Origin: Saccharopolyspora gregorii
GTDB taxonomy: Bacteria > Actinomycetota > Actinomycetes > Mycobacteriales > Pseudonocardiaceae
Assembly: GCF_024734405.1 (NCBI RefSeq)
Contig: NZ_CP059556.1
Span: forward strand, 1,364,001-1,428,000
DNA length: 64,000 nt
Reading direction: 5' to 3'
Shown here: piece by piece, positions 1 to 11,929 of the stretch
Numbering within the stretch: the stretch's first letter is position 1
How the letters are laid out: each line of letters begins with the position of its first letter
The notes under the pieces: generated by a model
The model's input: the letters and a program-made list of their open reading frames with translations, nothing else
Told to the model about the DNA's origin: nothing
Database searches by the model: none
Translations under genes and position numbers: made by a program

Positions 1-1
1 G

Positions 2-619
2 GCCGACGGCGGCAAGCCCGCGGTGCTGCTGGTCGTCGGCGTCAACGGCACCGGCAAGACCACCACCACCGGCAAGCTGGCGCGGGTGCTGGTCGCCGAC
101 GGGCACCAGGTGCTGCTGGGTGCCGCCGACACGTTCCGCGCCGCCGCAGTCGAGCAGCTCGCCACCTGGGGCGAGCGGGTCGGCGCCGAGGTGGTGCGCG
201 GCAACGAGGGCCAGGACCCGGCGAGCGTCGCGTTCGAATCGGTCTCCCGCGCCACCGACAGCGGCGTGGACGCGGTGCTGATCGACACCGCGGGCCGGTT
301 GCACACCAAGACCGGGCTGATGGACGAGCTCGGCAAGGTCAAGCGGGTGGTGGAGAAGCGCGCCCAGGTCGACGAGGTGCTGCTGGTGCTGGACGCCACC
401 ACCGGGCAGAACGGGCTGGTGCAGGCCCGGGTGTTCTCCGAGGTCGTGGACGTGACGGGCATCGTGCTCACCAAGCTGGACGGCACCGCGAAGGGCGGCA
501 TCGTCTTCCAGGTGCAGCGCGAGCTGGGCGTTCCGGTCAAGCTCGTCGGCCTCGGCGAAGGCCCGGACGACCTGGCTCCCTTCGAGCCCGCCGCCTTCGT
601 CGACGCCCTCCTCGGCTGA
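2..619 (+). CDS. ftsY: Signal recognition particle receptor FtsY (5'-truncated by window edge)
   Basis: This is the C-terminal GTPase part of FtsY, the membrane-associated receptor that docks SRP-bound ribosomes at the translocon. The reading frame is open from base 2, so the gene starts upstream of the window and only about 205 residues are visible. The G1 P-loop [15 protein letters not shown], the DTFRAAA motif, the DTAGRLHT motif and the guanine-specificity motif [10 protein letters not shown] are all present and in order. The missing part would be the acidic/N domain. The stop is followed after 24 bases by an unrelated toxin-like gene. Ffh, its partner, lies at 7477. Identification is firm; only the 5' end is unknown. 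Confidence 0.97.
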   Translation, partial: ADGGKPAVLLVVGVNGTGKTTTTGKLARVLVADGHQVLLGAADTFRAAAVEQLATWGERVGAEVVRGNEGQDPASVAFESVSRATDSGVDAVLIDTAGRLHTKTGLMDELGKVKRVVEKRAQVDEVLLVLDATTGQNGLVQARVFSEVVDVTGIVLTKLDGTAKGGIVFQVQRELGVPVKLVGLGEGPDDLAPFEPAAFVDALLG

Positions 620-643
620 CCGGTCCCGAACCCCCGGAACCGG

Positions 644-1702
644 TTGCCCGCGCTCGGTGCCGATGAGGTGCGTCCGAGCACCCCGCCGCCGTCCTGCGCC
701 GCGGTCGCGCCTGCGGAACCGCGCCCCGACTGGGCGTTCGGCTACTGGCCGGACGGGTATCCGGAGCGGCTCCGGTTCGCCGCGGGCGAATGGGAGCACC
801 TGGTCGGCGTGCTGCACGAGCTCTCGGCGGAAGGCGACGCGCTGATCGACGGTCTCGTGCGGGACAACCGGGGAGAGGTGTTCGACCGGATTCGCGGGTA
901 CTGGGAGACGAAGTCCCAGCTGTGCGGGACCGCGCAGATCTTCCCCGCCGTCACGGCGACCACCACCCTGCTCGCCCAGTCGTGCCGCGAACTGGCGAAG
1001 GGCGTCCAGCGAGCGCAGCAGGGCATGCGCACGCTCGCCGAACAGCGTGCAGATGACCGGTTCCTCGACGTCCTGGCCACGGCCCTGGGCTACCTACCGG
1101 GTCCCTGGGCGAAAGCGGCGTCCGCCGCCGTGGACGTCGGGGAGTACTTCGCGGTGCTCGCGATCGTGGAACGGATCAAGAGCAACTACGACGCCGACCG
1201 GGAAGTCGCCGTCGCACGCCTCGCCGACAGCGGCGCCGCCGCCCGGTTGCGGGAATGGGCGGGCTCGGACACCGAGATCGGTTCCGAGAGCCGGGTCTAC
1301 TCCCAGGTGGACGCGGGGCTCGAACAGCGGCTGGGAGACGCGCCGTACGACGGCTGGGCCGCGGTGGACGAACCGCACCCCGACCCGGCTTCGGTGCACA
1401 TCACGGCGGCGCGGGAGGCGCACGTCCTGGGCGGGGACCGCACGGGCGGCGGGCATCTCGCGGGCACGGGTGCTCCGGGCAAGACCGAATTCCCGGCGGA
1501 ATGGGACCGGGAATTGATCTTGAACAATGCGCGCAGCGTGGGGCGGAATCCGGATCAGCCGCCGTTGAGGACCCAGAGCGGCCGATGGGAGGTGGAAGGT
1601 GTGCGGGACGGCGTGTTGATCAAGGTCGTGTTGGCGCCGGATGGCGGTATCGTGACCACCTATCCGCTGGGAGGGCCAGGGACCCAGCAGAATCCGCGTT
1701 AG
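644..1702 (+). CDS. Predicted EndoU-nuclease polymorphic toxin with CpnT/WXG-like N-terminus
   Basis: The protein has 352 residues. The C-terminal 95 residues look like a bacterial EndoU ribonuclease domain: His260 (AHVLGGD), His271 (GGGHLAG), Lys280 (PGKTEFP) and the terminal TTYP block with Tyr340, with FPAEW and a GVLIKVV strand at the expected places. Residues about 28-130 are helical with a YWP start and a W-E pair, resembling the WXG100-like N-terminus of CpnT-type toxins exported by type VII secretion; this part is weaker. There is no signal peptide. I infer an exported tRNA/RNA-cleaving toxin. The next gene, 6 bases on, looks like its immunity protein. The TTG start is uncertain; an in-frame GTG lies at 668. 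No secretion genes are in the window. Confidence 0.72.
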   Translation: MPALGADEVRPSTPPPSCAAVAPAEPRPDWAFGYWPDGYPERLRFAAGEWEHLVGVLHELSAEGDALIDGLVRDNRGEVFDRIRGYWETKSQLCGTAQIFPAVTATTTLLAQSCRELAKGVQRAQQGMRTLAEQRADDRFLDVLATALGYLPGPWAKAASAAVDVGEYFAVLAIVERIKSNYDADREVAVARLADSGAAARLREWAGSDTEIGSESRVYSQVDAGLEQRLGDAPYDGWAAVDEPHPDPASVHITAAREAHVLGGDRTGGGHLAGTGAPGKTEFPAEWDRELILNNARSVGRNPDQPPLRTQSGRWEVEGVRDGVLIKVVLAPDGGIVTTYPLGGPGTQQNPR

Positions 1703-1708
1703 GAACCC

Positions 1709-2002
1709 ATGCACGAGTCGGAGTTCATGGATCGGGTCGACGATCTGCTCGGCAACCTGCTGAATCGGCTTGTGCCGAGGTCGGTGTCGTTCTTGACCGG
1801 TGCGGCACGGGCGGGCGAGCACGGACTGGTCTTGGACGAACTGACGGCAGAGATCCGTGGTCGGCACATCCCGCTGTCCCCCGAAGAGGCCGCTGAGCTG
1901 CGGGAACTGCTGTACTACTTCGAGCTCCCGGTGGACGCGCTGGACTCGATCAACGATCGGGACGCCGTCCTGGCCTCGTTGAACGTGGTGCGCGCGAAGT
2001 GA
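1709..2002 (+). CDS. MafI-like immunity protein for the upstream EndoU toxin
   Basis: This is a small 97-residue protein of alternating helices, rich in Leu, Glu and Asp. The central block ARAGEHGLVLDELTAEI followed by PLSPEEAAELRELL resembles the MafI family of immunity proteins, which have a GE-x-GLAL-E-L core and accompany EndoU-type and other polymorphic toxins. It starts 6 bases after the toxin stop with AGGAA upstream, so the two genes are almost certainly co-transcribed. I infer that it binds and blocks the nuclease in the cytoplasm of the producer. Family assignment rests on remembered motif shape and on context, so I hold it with moderate confidence. Confidence 0.6.
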   Translation: MHESEFMDRVDDLLGNLLNRLVPRSVSFLTGAARAGEHGLVLDELTAEIRGRHIPLSPEEAAELRELLYYFELPVDALDSINDRDAVLASLNVVRAK

Positions 2003-2060
2003 TCCCGGCGGCCGGATCTCGGCTCGGCGCGTGACCTGGTGGTGACCGGGGAACGTCGCC

Positions 2061-2097
2061 GTAACACGAGGGCCCGGACAGTTCACGGCGGGGAAAC
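2061..2097 (+). promoter_or_regulatory. Possible GlnR box upstream of amtB
   Basis: The actinobacterial nitrogen regulator GlnR binds paired half-sites of the form gTnAC-n6-GaAAC. Here GTAAC lies at 2061-2065, and TTCAC at 2082-2086 is followed exactly six bases later by GAAAC at 2093-2097, about 70 bases before the amtB start. One a-site base mismatches, the first b-site is poor, and the repeat spacing is 21 rather than 22 bases. Position and target gene fit known GlnR control of amtB-glnK operons. Confidence 0.4.
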
Positions 2098-2165
2098 GAG
2101 CGGACGGATCGCCTGAAACAGGCATTCCCCAGGATGCGCCCAACCGGTTCGCACGGGGAGGCGAC

Positions 2166-3838
<1,673 letters not shown>

Positions 3839-3873
3839 CACCGGGCGGTTCCGGCCATCGGCCGGAGGGCTGC

Positions 3874-3917
3874 CGAGGAGCCGGGTGTGGACCAGCAGGT
3901 CCGCGCCCGGCTCCTCG
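3874..3917 (+). terminator. Stem-loop terminator after amtB-glnB
   Basis: The 12-base arm 3874-3885 (CGAGGAGCCGGG) pairs perfectly with 3906-3917. Inside the loop, GGACC (3889-3893) pairs with GGTCC (3898-3902), giving a long interrupted hairpin 36 bases after the glnB stop. There is no U-tract, which is common for GC-rich actinobacterial terminators. Confidence 0.65.
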
Positions 3918-4149
3918 TCGTCGGTCCCCCGGTGGAGTTGCGTAGCTCTACTCAGCGGCACCGCGGGCTCTCACGGTCTTGCGGGGCCCCCGGCCACGGC
4001 AGACTTCAGCGCGTGCCGGGGCCGAGCCGGAGACCCGCCCGCACCGGGGGTCGGACGGGATCGGGCGGGGGCGGTCCGGGCGCAGACCTGGGGGAGCCGG
4101 AACACCGGGGGAACCGCGCCGGAGTACCGGGGCGCTGAGGTCTGGGGAT

Positions 4150-4177
4150 GTGGGCCGGGTCGGGGGACCCGGCCCAC
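4150..4177. repeat. 12-bp perfect inverted repeat with GGGG loop
   Basis: GTGGGCCGGGTC at 4150-4161 pairs fully with 4166-4177 around a four-base loop. It is very stable in either transcript and could act as a bidirectional terminator. Confidence 0.7.
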
Positions 4178-4270
4178 CTGAGGAGGAAGAAGGGGGCGGG
4201 ATCCCGGGAGCCGGTGGGGGCCGGGAGGAGCGGGATCCCGACGGGTGGGGGTGGGAGGGGACTGGGGAAG

Positions 4271-4318
4271 GGGAATCCGGGGTGGCCCGCACGAGGGGTG
4301 GGGCCACCCCGGATTCCC
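4271..4318. repeat. 18-bp perfect inverted repeat upstream of the P-loop gene
   Basis: Bases 4271-4288 are the exact reverse complement of 4301-4318, with a 12-base loop. The repeat ends 39 bases before the -10 box of the following gene. It may insulate that promoter from upstream transcription, or be a binding site or the trace of an inserted element. No flanking direct repeat was seen. Confidence 0.75.
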
Positions 4319-4356
4319 GCGTCCGCCCGCGCGCTCGGCGCAAGATCCGTTTCGCG

Positions 4357-4374
4357 TAGCCTGGGGACGTCGTG
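4357..4374 (+). promoter_or_regulatory. Leaderless-type promoter -10 box
   Basis: TAGCCT at 4357-4362 fits TANNNT and lies 9 bases before the GTG start at 4372. No Shine-Dalgarno sequence precedes the start, so the transcript probably begins at or next to the start codon. Confidence 0.5.
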
Positions 4375-4956
4375 GACATTTCGGACGAGTCCGCCGTGGA
4401 CGGCGGCCCAGCCCCCGCCCTGCGCGCCCCTCGCCGCGCGCTCGTCGTCCTGGCCGGGCTGCCCGGCGCGGGCAAGAGCACCGCGCTGCACAAGCTGGTC
4501 GCACCGCCGGGCACGGTGGTGCTGGACTCCGAGCAGGTCCGGGCCCGCCTCAAGGCGCTGCTGCCCGACGCCGTCCCGTACCGCTGGTACCGGCCGCTGG
4601 TGCACGCGGTGCACCGCTCGCGCATCGCCTGGTACTGCCTGCGCTCCCGCGGCCGCGTCGTCGCGCACGAACCCTCCACCCGCGCCACCACCCGGCTGAT
4701 GCTGGTGCTGTTCGCGCTGCTCAGCGGGCGGCGGCGGATCCTGGTGTGGCTGCACGTCGGACCGGAGGAGGCGTTGGCCGGGCAGCACGCCCGCGGCAGG
4801 CTCATCCGGGGTCACGCGTTCCAGCTGCACGTGCACCGGGCGCACCGGATGCACCGGGCGCTGCTGTCCGGGCGCGCGCCGCGCGGCTGGCAGGAGGTGC
4901 ACCTCTACACGCGCGCCGACGTGACCGGTGGGCTGCGCCTGCTCGGCCCCCGCTGA
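4372..4956 (+). CDS. P-loop ATP-binding protein (kinase/zeta-toxin-like fold), function unknown
   Basis: This 194-residue protein has a clear Walker A motif, LAGLPGAGKST, at about residues 28-38, followed by VVLDSEQVRARLKALL, the place where small-molecule and zeta-type kinases have a substrate-sensing Asp-Ser. A later hydrophobic strand ILVWLHVG and an arginine/histidine-rich helix (GRLIRGHAFQLHVHRAHRMHR) fit the lid of a P-loop kinase. It is a lone gene between the amtB-glnB terminator and the helicase leader. Its substrate cannot be told from sequence. Start choice rests on the promoter spacing at 4357. Confidence 0.6.
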   Translation: MDISDESAVDGGPAPALRAPRRALVVLAGLPGAGKSTALHKLVAPPGTVVLDSEQVRARLKALLPDAVPYRWYRPLVHAVHRSRIAWYCLRSRGRVVAHEPSTRATTRLMLVLFALLSGRRRILVWLHVGPEEALAGQHARGRLIRGHAFQLHVHRAHRMHRALLSGRAPRGWQEVHLYTRADVTGGLRLLGPR

Positions 4957-5286
4957 CCTGGCGGCGAGGTGAGATTCGTCCCGATAGCACGGGTGGGTTC
5001 GCCCACCCGAACAGATGATCGCTACCCTGGACGACGACGCGGGGGCAGATTCCGCCGCGTCTGGCTGAGACAGCGAGCTGCGAGTGACTGGCAACAGTGC
5101 GTGTGCGTGCCAGGTGTGCGCGGCTTGACATGCGCGAGCAGCACCGCCCGCCCTTGGAGACGGCGACGGCGGAGCTGTGTTCGGACCTGACTGTTGCGAT
5201 CGCCGCGTGCAGTGGACGTCGGTGCAGGGCCGTGACGCATTCCGGTTCAGCCCTGGCGACCACTACCGAGGAGATCCGCTACACCC
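4957..5286 (+). promoter_or_regulatory. Promoter and long 5' leader of the DEAD-box helicase gene
   Basis: A hairpin of eight perfect pairs with a TTCG loop lies at 4990-5009 (terminator of the previous gene). It is followed by TACCCT (5023-5028), a good TANNNT -10 box. If used, the mRNA would have a leader of about 250 bases before the ATG at 5287. No ORF in the leader has a convincing start. Long leaders are common on cold-shock DEAD-box helicase mRNAs. Confidence 0.45.
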
Positions 5287-7311
<2,025 letters not shown>

Positions 7312-7312
7312 T

Positions 7313-7359
7313 GACGAGGGCGGCGCGGTCTCCCGTGGAGGCCGCGCCGCCCGCTCGTC
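7313..7359 (+). terminator. Terminator hairpin after deaD
   Basis: GGGCGGCGCGG (7318-7328) pairs fully with 7342-7352. An outer GACGA/TCGTC pair (7313-7317 and 7355-7359) extends the stem. It begins right at the deaD stop codon. Confidence 0.65.
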
Positions 7360-7476
7360 CGCCCCGCGCCCGCCGCTCGGACGCGGGCACCCGCCCGGCG
7401 GTCGCCTCCGGCGATTCCGGGTGCGGTTACCCTCGACCCTCAGGTACATCATTCGACTCAGGAGCGGCGAGAACCC

Positions 7477-9036
7477 GTGTTCGACACCCTTAGCGACCGG
7501 CTCACCTCGGTTCTGCAGAACCTGCGCGGCAAGGGCCGGCTCTCGGACGCCGACATCGACGCCACGGCGCGCGAGATCCGCATCGCCCTGCTGGAAGCGG
7601 ACGTGGCGCTGCCGGTGGTCCGCGCGTTCATCGCGGGTGTCAAGGACCGCGCGAAGGGTGCCGAGGTCTCCGGTGCGCTCAACCCGGCCCAGCAGGTCGT
7701 CAAGATCGTCAACGAGGAGCTCGTCGGCATCCTCGGCGGCGAGACCCGCAGGCTGGAGCACGCCAAGAACCCGCCCACGGTGATCCTGCTCGCCGGGCTC
7801 CAGGGCTCGGGCAAGACGACCCTGTCCGGGAAGCTCGCCAAGTGGCTCTCCGGCCAGGGGCACACCCCGATGCTGGTGGCCTGCGACCTGCAGCGCCCCA
7901 ACGCGGTCACCCAGCTCCAGGTCGTCGGCGAACGCGCCGGCGTGCCGGTGTTCGCCCCGGAACCGGGCAACGGCACCGGTGACCCGGTGGACGTGGCGCG
8001 GCGCAGCCTCGACGAGGCGAAGCGCGCGCAGCACGACGTGGTCATCGTCGACACCGCGGGCCGCCTCGGCGTGGACGAGGAGATGATGCGCCAGGCTGCG
8101 GACATCCGGGACGCCGTCCAGCCGGACGAGGTCCTGTTCGTGGTCGACGCCATGATCGGCCAGGACGCGGTGTCCACCGCGGAGGCCTTCCGGGACGGCG
8201 TCGGCTTCTCCGGGGTGGTGCTCACCAAGCTCGACGGCGACGCCCGCGGTGGTGCCGCGCTGTCGGTGCGGCACGTGACCGGCCAGCCGATCATGTTCGC
8301 CTCCAACGGGGAGAAGCTGGAGGACTTCGACGTCTTCCACCCGGACCGGATGGCGAGCCGGATCCTGGGCATGGGCGACATGCTCACCCTCATCGAGCAG
8401 GCCGAGCAGGCGTTCGACGCCGACCAGGCCGAGCAGGCGGCGCAGAAGCTCGGCTCCGGGCAGCTCACCCTGGAGGACTTCCTGGAGCAGATGCAGGCGG
8501 TCCGCCGGATGGGCCCGCTGCAGAACCTGCTGGGCATGCTCCCGGGCGCGAACCAGATGAAGGACCAGCTCGCCAACTTCGACGAGAAGCACCTGGACCG
8601 GGTGCAGGCGATCATCCACGGCATGACGCCCGCCGAGCGCTCCGACCCGAAGATCATCAACGCGTCCCGGCGGCAGCGCATCGCCAAGGGTTCCGGCGTC
8701 ACCGTCAGCGACATCAACGACCTGGTGAACCGCTTCTTCGAGGCCCGCAAGATGATGCAGCAGATGGCCGGCCAGTTCGGCGGCTTCGGCGGCGGGGGCG
8801 GCAAGAAGGGCAAGAAGGGCAAGGGCAAGAACCGCAAGGGCAAGGCCAAGGGGCCGACCCCGCCGAAGGGGATGCGCGGCATGCCCGGCGGGTTCCCCGG
8901 ACTGCCCCCGGGCGGACTCCCCGGCGGGATGCCCGGGGCGGGCCCGGACACGTCCCAGCTGCAGGGCGGGCTCAACGAGCTCCCGGCCGGGTTCGACCCG
9001 TCCAAGCTGAACTTCGGCGGCAAGAAGAAGAAATGA
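7477..9036 (+). CDS. ffh: Signal recognition particle protein Ffh (SRP54)
   Basis: Ffh is the GTPase that binds signal peptides and 4.5S RNA and hands ribosomes to FtsY. The 519-residue protein has the N domain, the G domain with LAGLQGSGKTTLSGKLA, DTAGRLGVDEEM and TKLDGDARGG, then the M domain with MGPLQNLLGMLPG and the RNA-binding SDPKIINASRRQRIAKGSG helix-loop. The tail is a long Gly/Lys/Met/Pro-rich extension (about residues 435-519), usual in actinobacteria. A TACCCT -10 box lies at 7428-7433. The GTG start at 7477 gives the canonical MFDTLSDRL N-terminus. The stop overlaps the next start in ATGA. Confidence 0.97.
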   Translation: MFDTLSDRLTSVLQNLRGKGRLSDADIDATAREIRIALLEADVALPVVRAFIAGVKDRAKGAEVSGALNPAQQVVKIVNEELVGILGGETRRLEHAKNPPTVILLAGLQGSGKTTLSGKLAKWLSGQGHTPMLVACDLQRPNAVTQLQVVGERAGVPVFAPEPGNGTGDPVDVARRSLDEAKRAQHDVVIVDTAGRLGVDEEMMRQAADIRDAVQPDEVLFVVDAMIGQDAVSTAEAFRDGVGFSGVVLTKLDGDARGGAALSVRHVTGQPIMFASNGEKLEDFDVFHPDRMASRILGMGDMLTLIEQAEQAFDADQAEQAAQKLGSGQLTLEDFLEQMQAVRRMGPLQNLLGMLPGANQMKDQLANFDEKHLDRVQAIIHGMTPAERSDPKIINASRRQRIAKGSGVTVSDINDLVNRFFEARKMMQQMAGQFGGFGGGGGKKGKKGKGKNRKGKAKGPTPPKGMRGMPGGFPGLPPGGLPGGMPGAGPDTSQLQGGLNELPAGFDPSKLNFGGKKKK

Positions 9037-10109
9037 CCGCGCCGCTGCACCTGCGCGGCGTGCTGCTGCCCGAGGGCGAAGCCGGTGAGCTGTGGATCGG
9101 CGACGGCCTGATCAGCCGCACGCCGCTGCCCGGCGCGACCACCGCGTTCGACGGCGGGTACGTGCTGCCCGGGCTCGTCGACGCGCACTGCCACGTCGGC
9201 ATCGGCCCGAACGGCCCGGTCGACCTGGAGGTCGCCGCGCAGCAGGCCGAGACCGACCGGGACGCGGGCACCCTGCTCATCCGCGACTGCGGCGCGCCGA
9301 TCGACACCCGGCCGCTGCAGGAACGCGCCGACCTGCCGCGGATCATCCGCGCGGGCAGGCACCTGGCGAAGCCGAAGCGCTACATCCCGTACCTCGCCGA
9401 CCAGCTGGAGCACGAGTCCCAGCTGCCCGCCGCGGTCGCCGAGCAGGCGGCCTACGGCGACGGCTGGGTGAAGCTCGTCGGCGACTGGATCGACCGCGCC
9501 GCCGGGGACCTCACCCCGCTGTGGAGCGAGGACGTGCTGGCCGAGGCGATCGCCGTCGCGCACGCGCACGGCGCCCGCGTCACCGCGCACGTGTTCGGCG
9601 AGGACGCGCTGCCCGGCCTGCTCAACGCGGGCATCGACTGCATCGAGCACGGCACCGGACTCACCGACGACACCGTCGAGCTGATGGCCCGGCACGGCAC
9701 CGCGCTGGTGCCGACGCTGGTGAACGTCGAGAACTTCCCGTCGTTCGCCGCGGCCGCCACGAAGTACCCGGACTACGCGAGCCACATGAGCGCGCTCTAC
9801 GAGCGCGGCGACGCGACCGTGGCCAAGGCGGTCGAGGCGGGCGTCCCGGTGTACGCGGGTACCGACGCGGGCGGTGGCATCGAGCACGGCGTGCTCGTCG
9901 ACGAGATCCGCGCGCTGCACCGCATCGGCATGTCCGCCGAGCAGGCGCTGGGCGCCGCTTCCTGGGCCGCCCGCGAATGGCTCGGCCACGGCGGCCTGGA
10001 GCACGGCGCGGTGGCCGACCTGGTCTGCTACGACACCGATCCGCGCGCGGACCTGGGCGCCCTGCGCCATCCCAGCCGCATCGTGCTGCGAGGCGCCGTC
10101 GTCACCTGA
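9033..10109 (+). CDS. Amidohydrolase-superfamily metal-dependent hydrolase
   Basis: This 358-residue TIM-barrel hydrolase has the expected metal ligands: His-x-His in VDAHCHVGIG, a candidate carboxylated Lys in GWVKLVGDW, His in VTAHVFGED, His in CIEHGTGLT and Asp in YAGTDAGGG. The beta-sandwich sits at both ends (LRGVLLPEG and ADLVCYDTDP). The substrate is unknown; relatives act on cyclic amides and similar bonds. Its ATG overlaps the ffh stop. M. tuberculosis also carries an amidohydrolase beside ffh, so the coupling is conserved, though why is unclear. Confidence 0.85.
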   Translation: MTAPLHLRGVLLPEGEAGELWIGDGLISRTPLPGATTAFDGGYVLPGLVDAHCHVGIGPNGPVDLEVAAQQAETDRDAGTLLIRDCGAPIDTRPLQERADLPRIIRAGRHLAKPKRYIPYLADQLEHESQLPAAVAEQAAYGDGWVKLVGDWIDRAAGDLTPLWSEDVLAEAIAVAHAHGARVTAHVFGEDALPGLLNAGIDCIEHGTGLTDDTVELMARHGTALVPTLVNVENFPSFAAAATKYPDYASHMSALYERGDATVAKAVEAGVPVYAGTDAGGGIEHGVLVDEIRALHRIGMSAEQALGAASWAAREWLGHGGLEHGAVADLVCYDTDPRADLGALRHPSRIVLRGAVVT

Positions 10110-10160
10110 TCGACGGTCCACCGCGTCCGAAAGCGGATGTGGGGCGGTGAAAGACGAAGG

Positions 10161-10166
10161 TAATCT
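10161..10166 (+). promoter_or_regulatory. Candidate -10 box of the CPBP gene
   Basis: TAATCT fits TANNNT and lies 107 bases before the chosen GTG. No clear -35 box was seen. Confidence 0.3.
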
Positions 10167-10273
10167 GGCGATTCCGCCGGCACCTCGGCGTGCTGGAGAG
10201 AACCCACGGCCGAGCGGCGGGATACCCGGGCGAGCGCGTCCCGGAACGCCGCTCGCTCGAGACGGAGGCGCCC

Positions 10274-11065
10274 GTGCAGGTACCGCAGCCCGAGCCCGCC
10301 GAAGGCGCTTCCGCCGCGGACGGGGGGACCGGAACGGCCACCAAGATCCCCACCCCGTCGGCCGAACGCGACCACCGCTGGGGCTTCGGCGCGTTCTTCC
10401 TGGCGGAGGCCGTGTTCATCCTCGCCTCGGTGACGCTGGCGGCGCTGTTCGGGAACCCGCGCGAGAGCGCGTGGTTCTCGACCGCTCTGGTGTGCATGCT
10501 GATGCTGCCGACGCTGGTCTCCGCGGCCGTCGCCGTGGTCATCACCCTGGTGCGCGGCAACGGCCCGCGGCTGGACTTCGGGCTGCACTGGCGCTGGGAG
10601 GACGTCAAGACCGGCTTCGGCATCGGCCTGATCGGGCTGCTCAGCACCACCGTCGCCTCGATGGTCTGGATCAACTGGGTGGGGCCGGAGAACGCGACCT
10701 CCACGGTCAGCAGCCTGCTCGACGGGGTGCAGCTGTCCCCGTCGCTGGCGGTGCTGATCTTCCTGCACGTGTGGCTGATCGCCCCGGTGTGCGAGGAGGT
10801 CCTCTACCGCGGACTGCTGTGGGGCGCCATGGAACGGCTGCGCTGGAGCCGGATCAGCGCGTTCGTGCTCAGCACCGCCGTGTTCGCCATCGGGCACCTG
10901 GAACCGGAGCGCACCTGGCTGCTGCTCATCATCGCGATCCCGATCGGGGTGGCGCGGATGCGCACCGGCAGGCTCACCGCGAGCGTGGTCGCCCACCAGG
11001 TGAACAACTTCCTGCCCGCGCTGGGCCTGCTGCTGATCTCCCTCGGGGTCGTCCCGGCGTCCTGA
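10274..11065 (+). CDS. CPBP-family intramembrane metalloprotease
   Basis: This is a 263-residue protein with about seven hydrophobic segments and the three CPBP motifs: CEEVLYRG (Glu-Glu-x3-Arg), FAIGHL with its His, and HQVNN with His and Asn. Such enzymes are Rce1/abortive-infection-related proteases; in bacteria most have unknown substrates. I chose the GTG at 10274 because GACGGAGGCG precedes it at good spacing. A longer frame back to 10190 encodes an atypical Arg-rich stretch without a ribosome-binding site. It lies between the ffh unit and the rpsP operon. Confidence 0.85.
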   Translation: MQVPQPEPAEGASAADGGTGTATKIPTPSAERDHRWGFGAFFLAEAVFILASVTLAALFGNPRESAWFSTALVCMLMLPTLVSAAVAVVITLVRGNGPRLDFGLHWRWEDVKTGFGIGLIGLLSTTVASMVWINWVGPENATSTVSSLLDGVQLSPSLAVLIFLHVWLIAPVCEEVLYRGLLWGAMERLRWSRISAFVLSTAVFAIGHLEPERTWLLLIIAIPIGVARMRTGRLTASVVAHQVNNFLPALGLLLISLGVVPAS

Positions 11066-11242
11066 GCGGGACCTGCTGCGGGGCGCGACCGGCCATCTGG
11101 CAGAATAGGCGCCTGTTCGCTGCGAGTCGGTCCCTCTCACCGTCCGCGGCCATCGACGTATGAGCCATCCACTCCGTATTTCCCCACACGGCTTGGTTCG
11201 CTCACCCGAGCACGAACGAGAGTCTGAGGAGCACCAGCACCC

Positions 11243-11686
11243 GTGGCTGTGAAGATCAAGCTGGCCCGCATCGGTAAGATCCGGGAGCCGCACTACCGCA
11301 TCGTCGTCGCCGACTCGCGCACCCGTCGCAACGGCCGGGCGATCGAGACCATCGGTCAGTACCACCCGATGGAGAACCCGAGCCGCATCATCGTCGACTC
11401 CGAGCGCGCGCAGCACTGGCTGAGCGTCGGTGCGCAGCCGACCGAGCCGGTTCAGGCCATCCTCGAGGTCACCGGTGACTGGCAGAAGCACAAGGGCCTG
11501 CCGGGCGCCGAGGGCACCCTGAAGGTCGCCGAGCCGAAGCAGAGCAAGGAAGAGCTGTTCGCCGCTGCTCTCGCCGCTGCCGGTGAGGACACCGTCGCCG
11601 AGGCCACCACGCCCAAGAAGAAGGGCGGCAAGAAGGCCGAGGCGGAGGCCGCTGAGGAGCAGAAGTCCGAGGACGGCCAGGCGTGA
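11243..11686 (+). CDS. rpsP: Ribosomal protein bS16
   Basis: bS16 is a 30S assembly protein. The N-terminal 85 residues ([31 protein letters not shown] to [12 protein letters not shown]) match the family. As in other actinobacteria there is a C-terminal extension of about 60 residues, rich in Ala, Glu and Lys. The start is GTG after TGAGGAGCACCAG. It is the first gene of a tightly packed translation operon: the stop overlaps the khpA start, then rimM and trmD follow. Confidence 0.97.
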   Translation: MAVKIKLARIGKIREPHYRIVVADSRTRRNGRAIETIGQYHPMENPSRIIVDSERAQHWLSVGAQPTEPVQAILEVTGDWQKHKGLPGAEGTLKVAEPKQSKEELFAAALAAAGEDTVAEATTPKKKGGKKAEAEAAEEQKSEDGQA

Positions 11687-11922
11687 CGGTCCTCGCGGAC
11701 GCGCTCGAACACCTGGTGCGCGGCATCGTCGACAACCCCGACGACGTCCGCGTCCAACTCCTCACCACCCGGCGGGGCCGCACCCTGGAAGTCCACGTGA
11801 ACCCGGACGACCTGGGCAAGGTCATCGGCCGTGGTGGCCGCACGGCGACCTCGCTGCGCACCGTGATCTCCGGGATCGGCGGGCGCGGCATCCGGGTCGA
11901 CGTGGTCGACACAGATCGATGA
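11683..11922 (+). CDS. khpA: KH-domain RNA-binding protein KhpA
   Basis: This 79-residue single KH domain contains the RNA-gripping loop VIGRGGRTA (GxxG) between ILEVHV-like strands and a TSLRTVI helix. KhpA, often with KhpB/Jag, binds mRNA and sRNA and affects cell size in Gram-positive bacteria. The GTG start overlaps the rpsP stop by four bases, and rimM starts 8 bases downstream, so it belongs to the ribosome operon. Confidence 0.93.
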   Translation: MTVLADALEHLVRGIVDNPDDVRVQLLTTRRGRTLEVHVNPDDLGKVIGRGGRTATSLRTVISGIGGRGIRVDVVDTDR

Positions 11923-11929
11923 GGACGGC

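Larger units (their letters stand above)
3839..4371. other. Hairpin-rich non-coding gap where glnD is usually found
   Basis: This gap of 533 bases has no convincing gene; the open frames across it lack family resemblance and a ribosome-binding site. It holds a terminator-like structure (3874-3917), a 12-bp perfect hairpin (4150-4177), two copies of the palindrome CGGGATCCCG near 4198 and 4230, and an 18-bp perfect inverted repeat (4271-4318). The right end carries the promoter of the next gene. I see no recognisable glnD remnant. Confidence 0.6.

Noticed and set aside
5125-5130. A consensus TTGACA hexamer in the deaD leader
   Set aside because: No -10 box follows at 16-19 bases, so it is not supported as a promoter.
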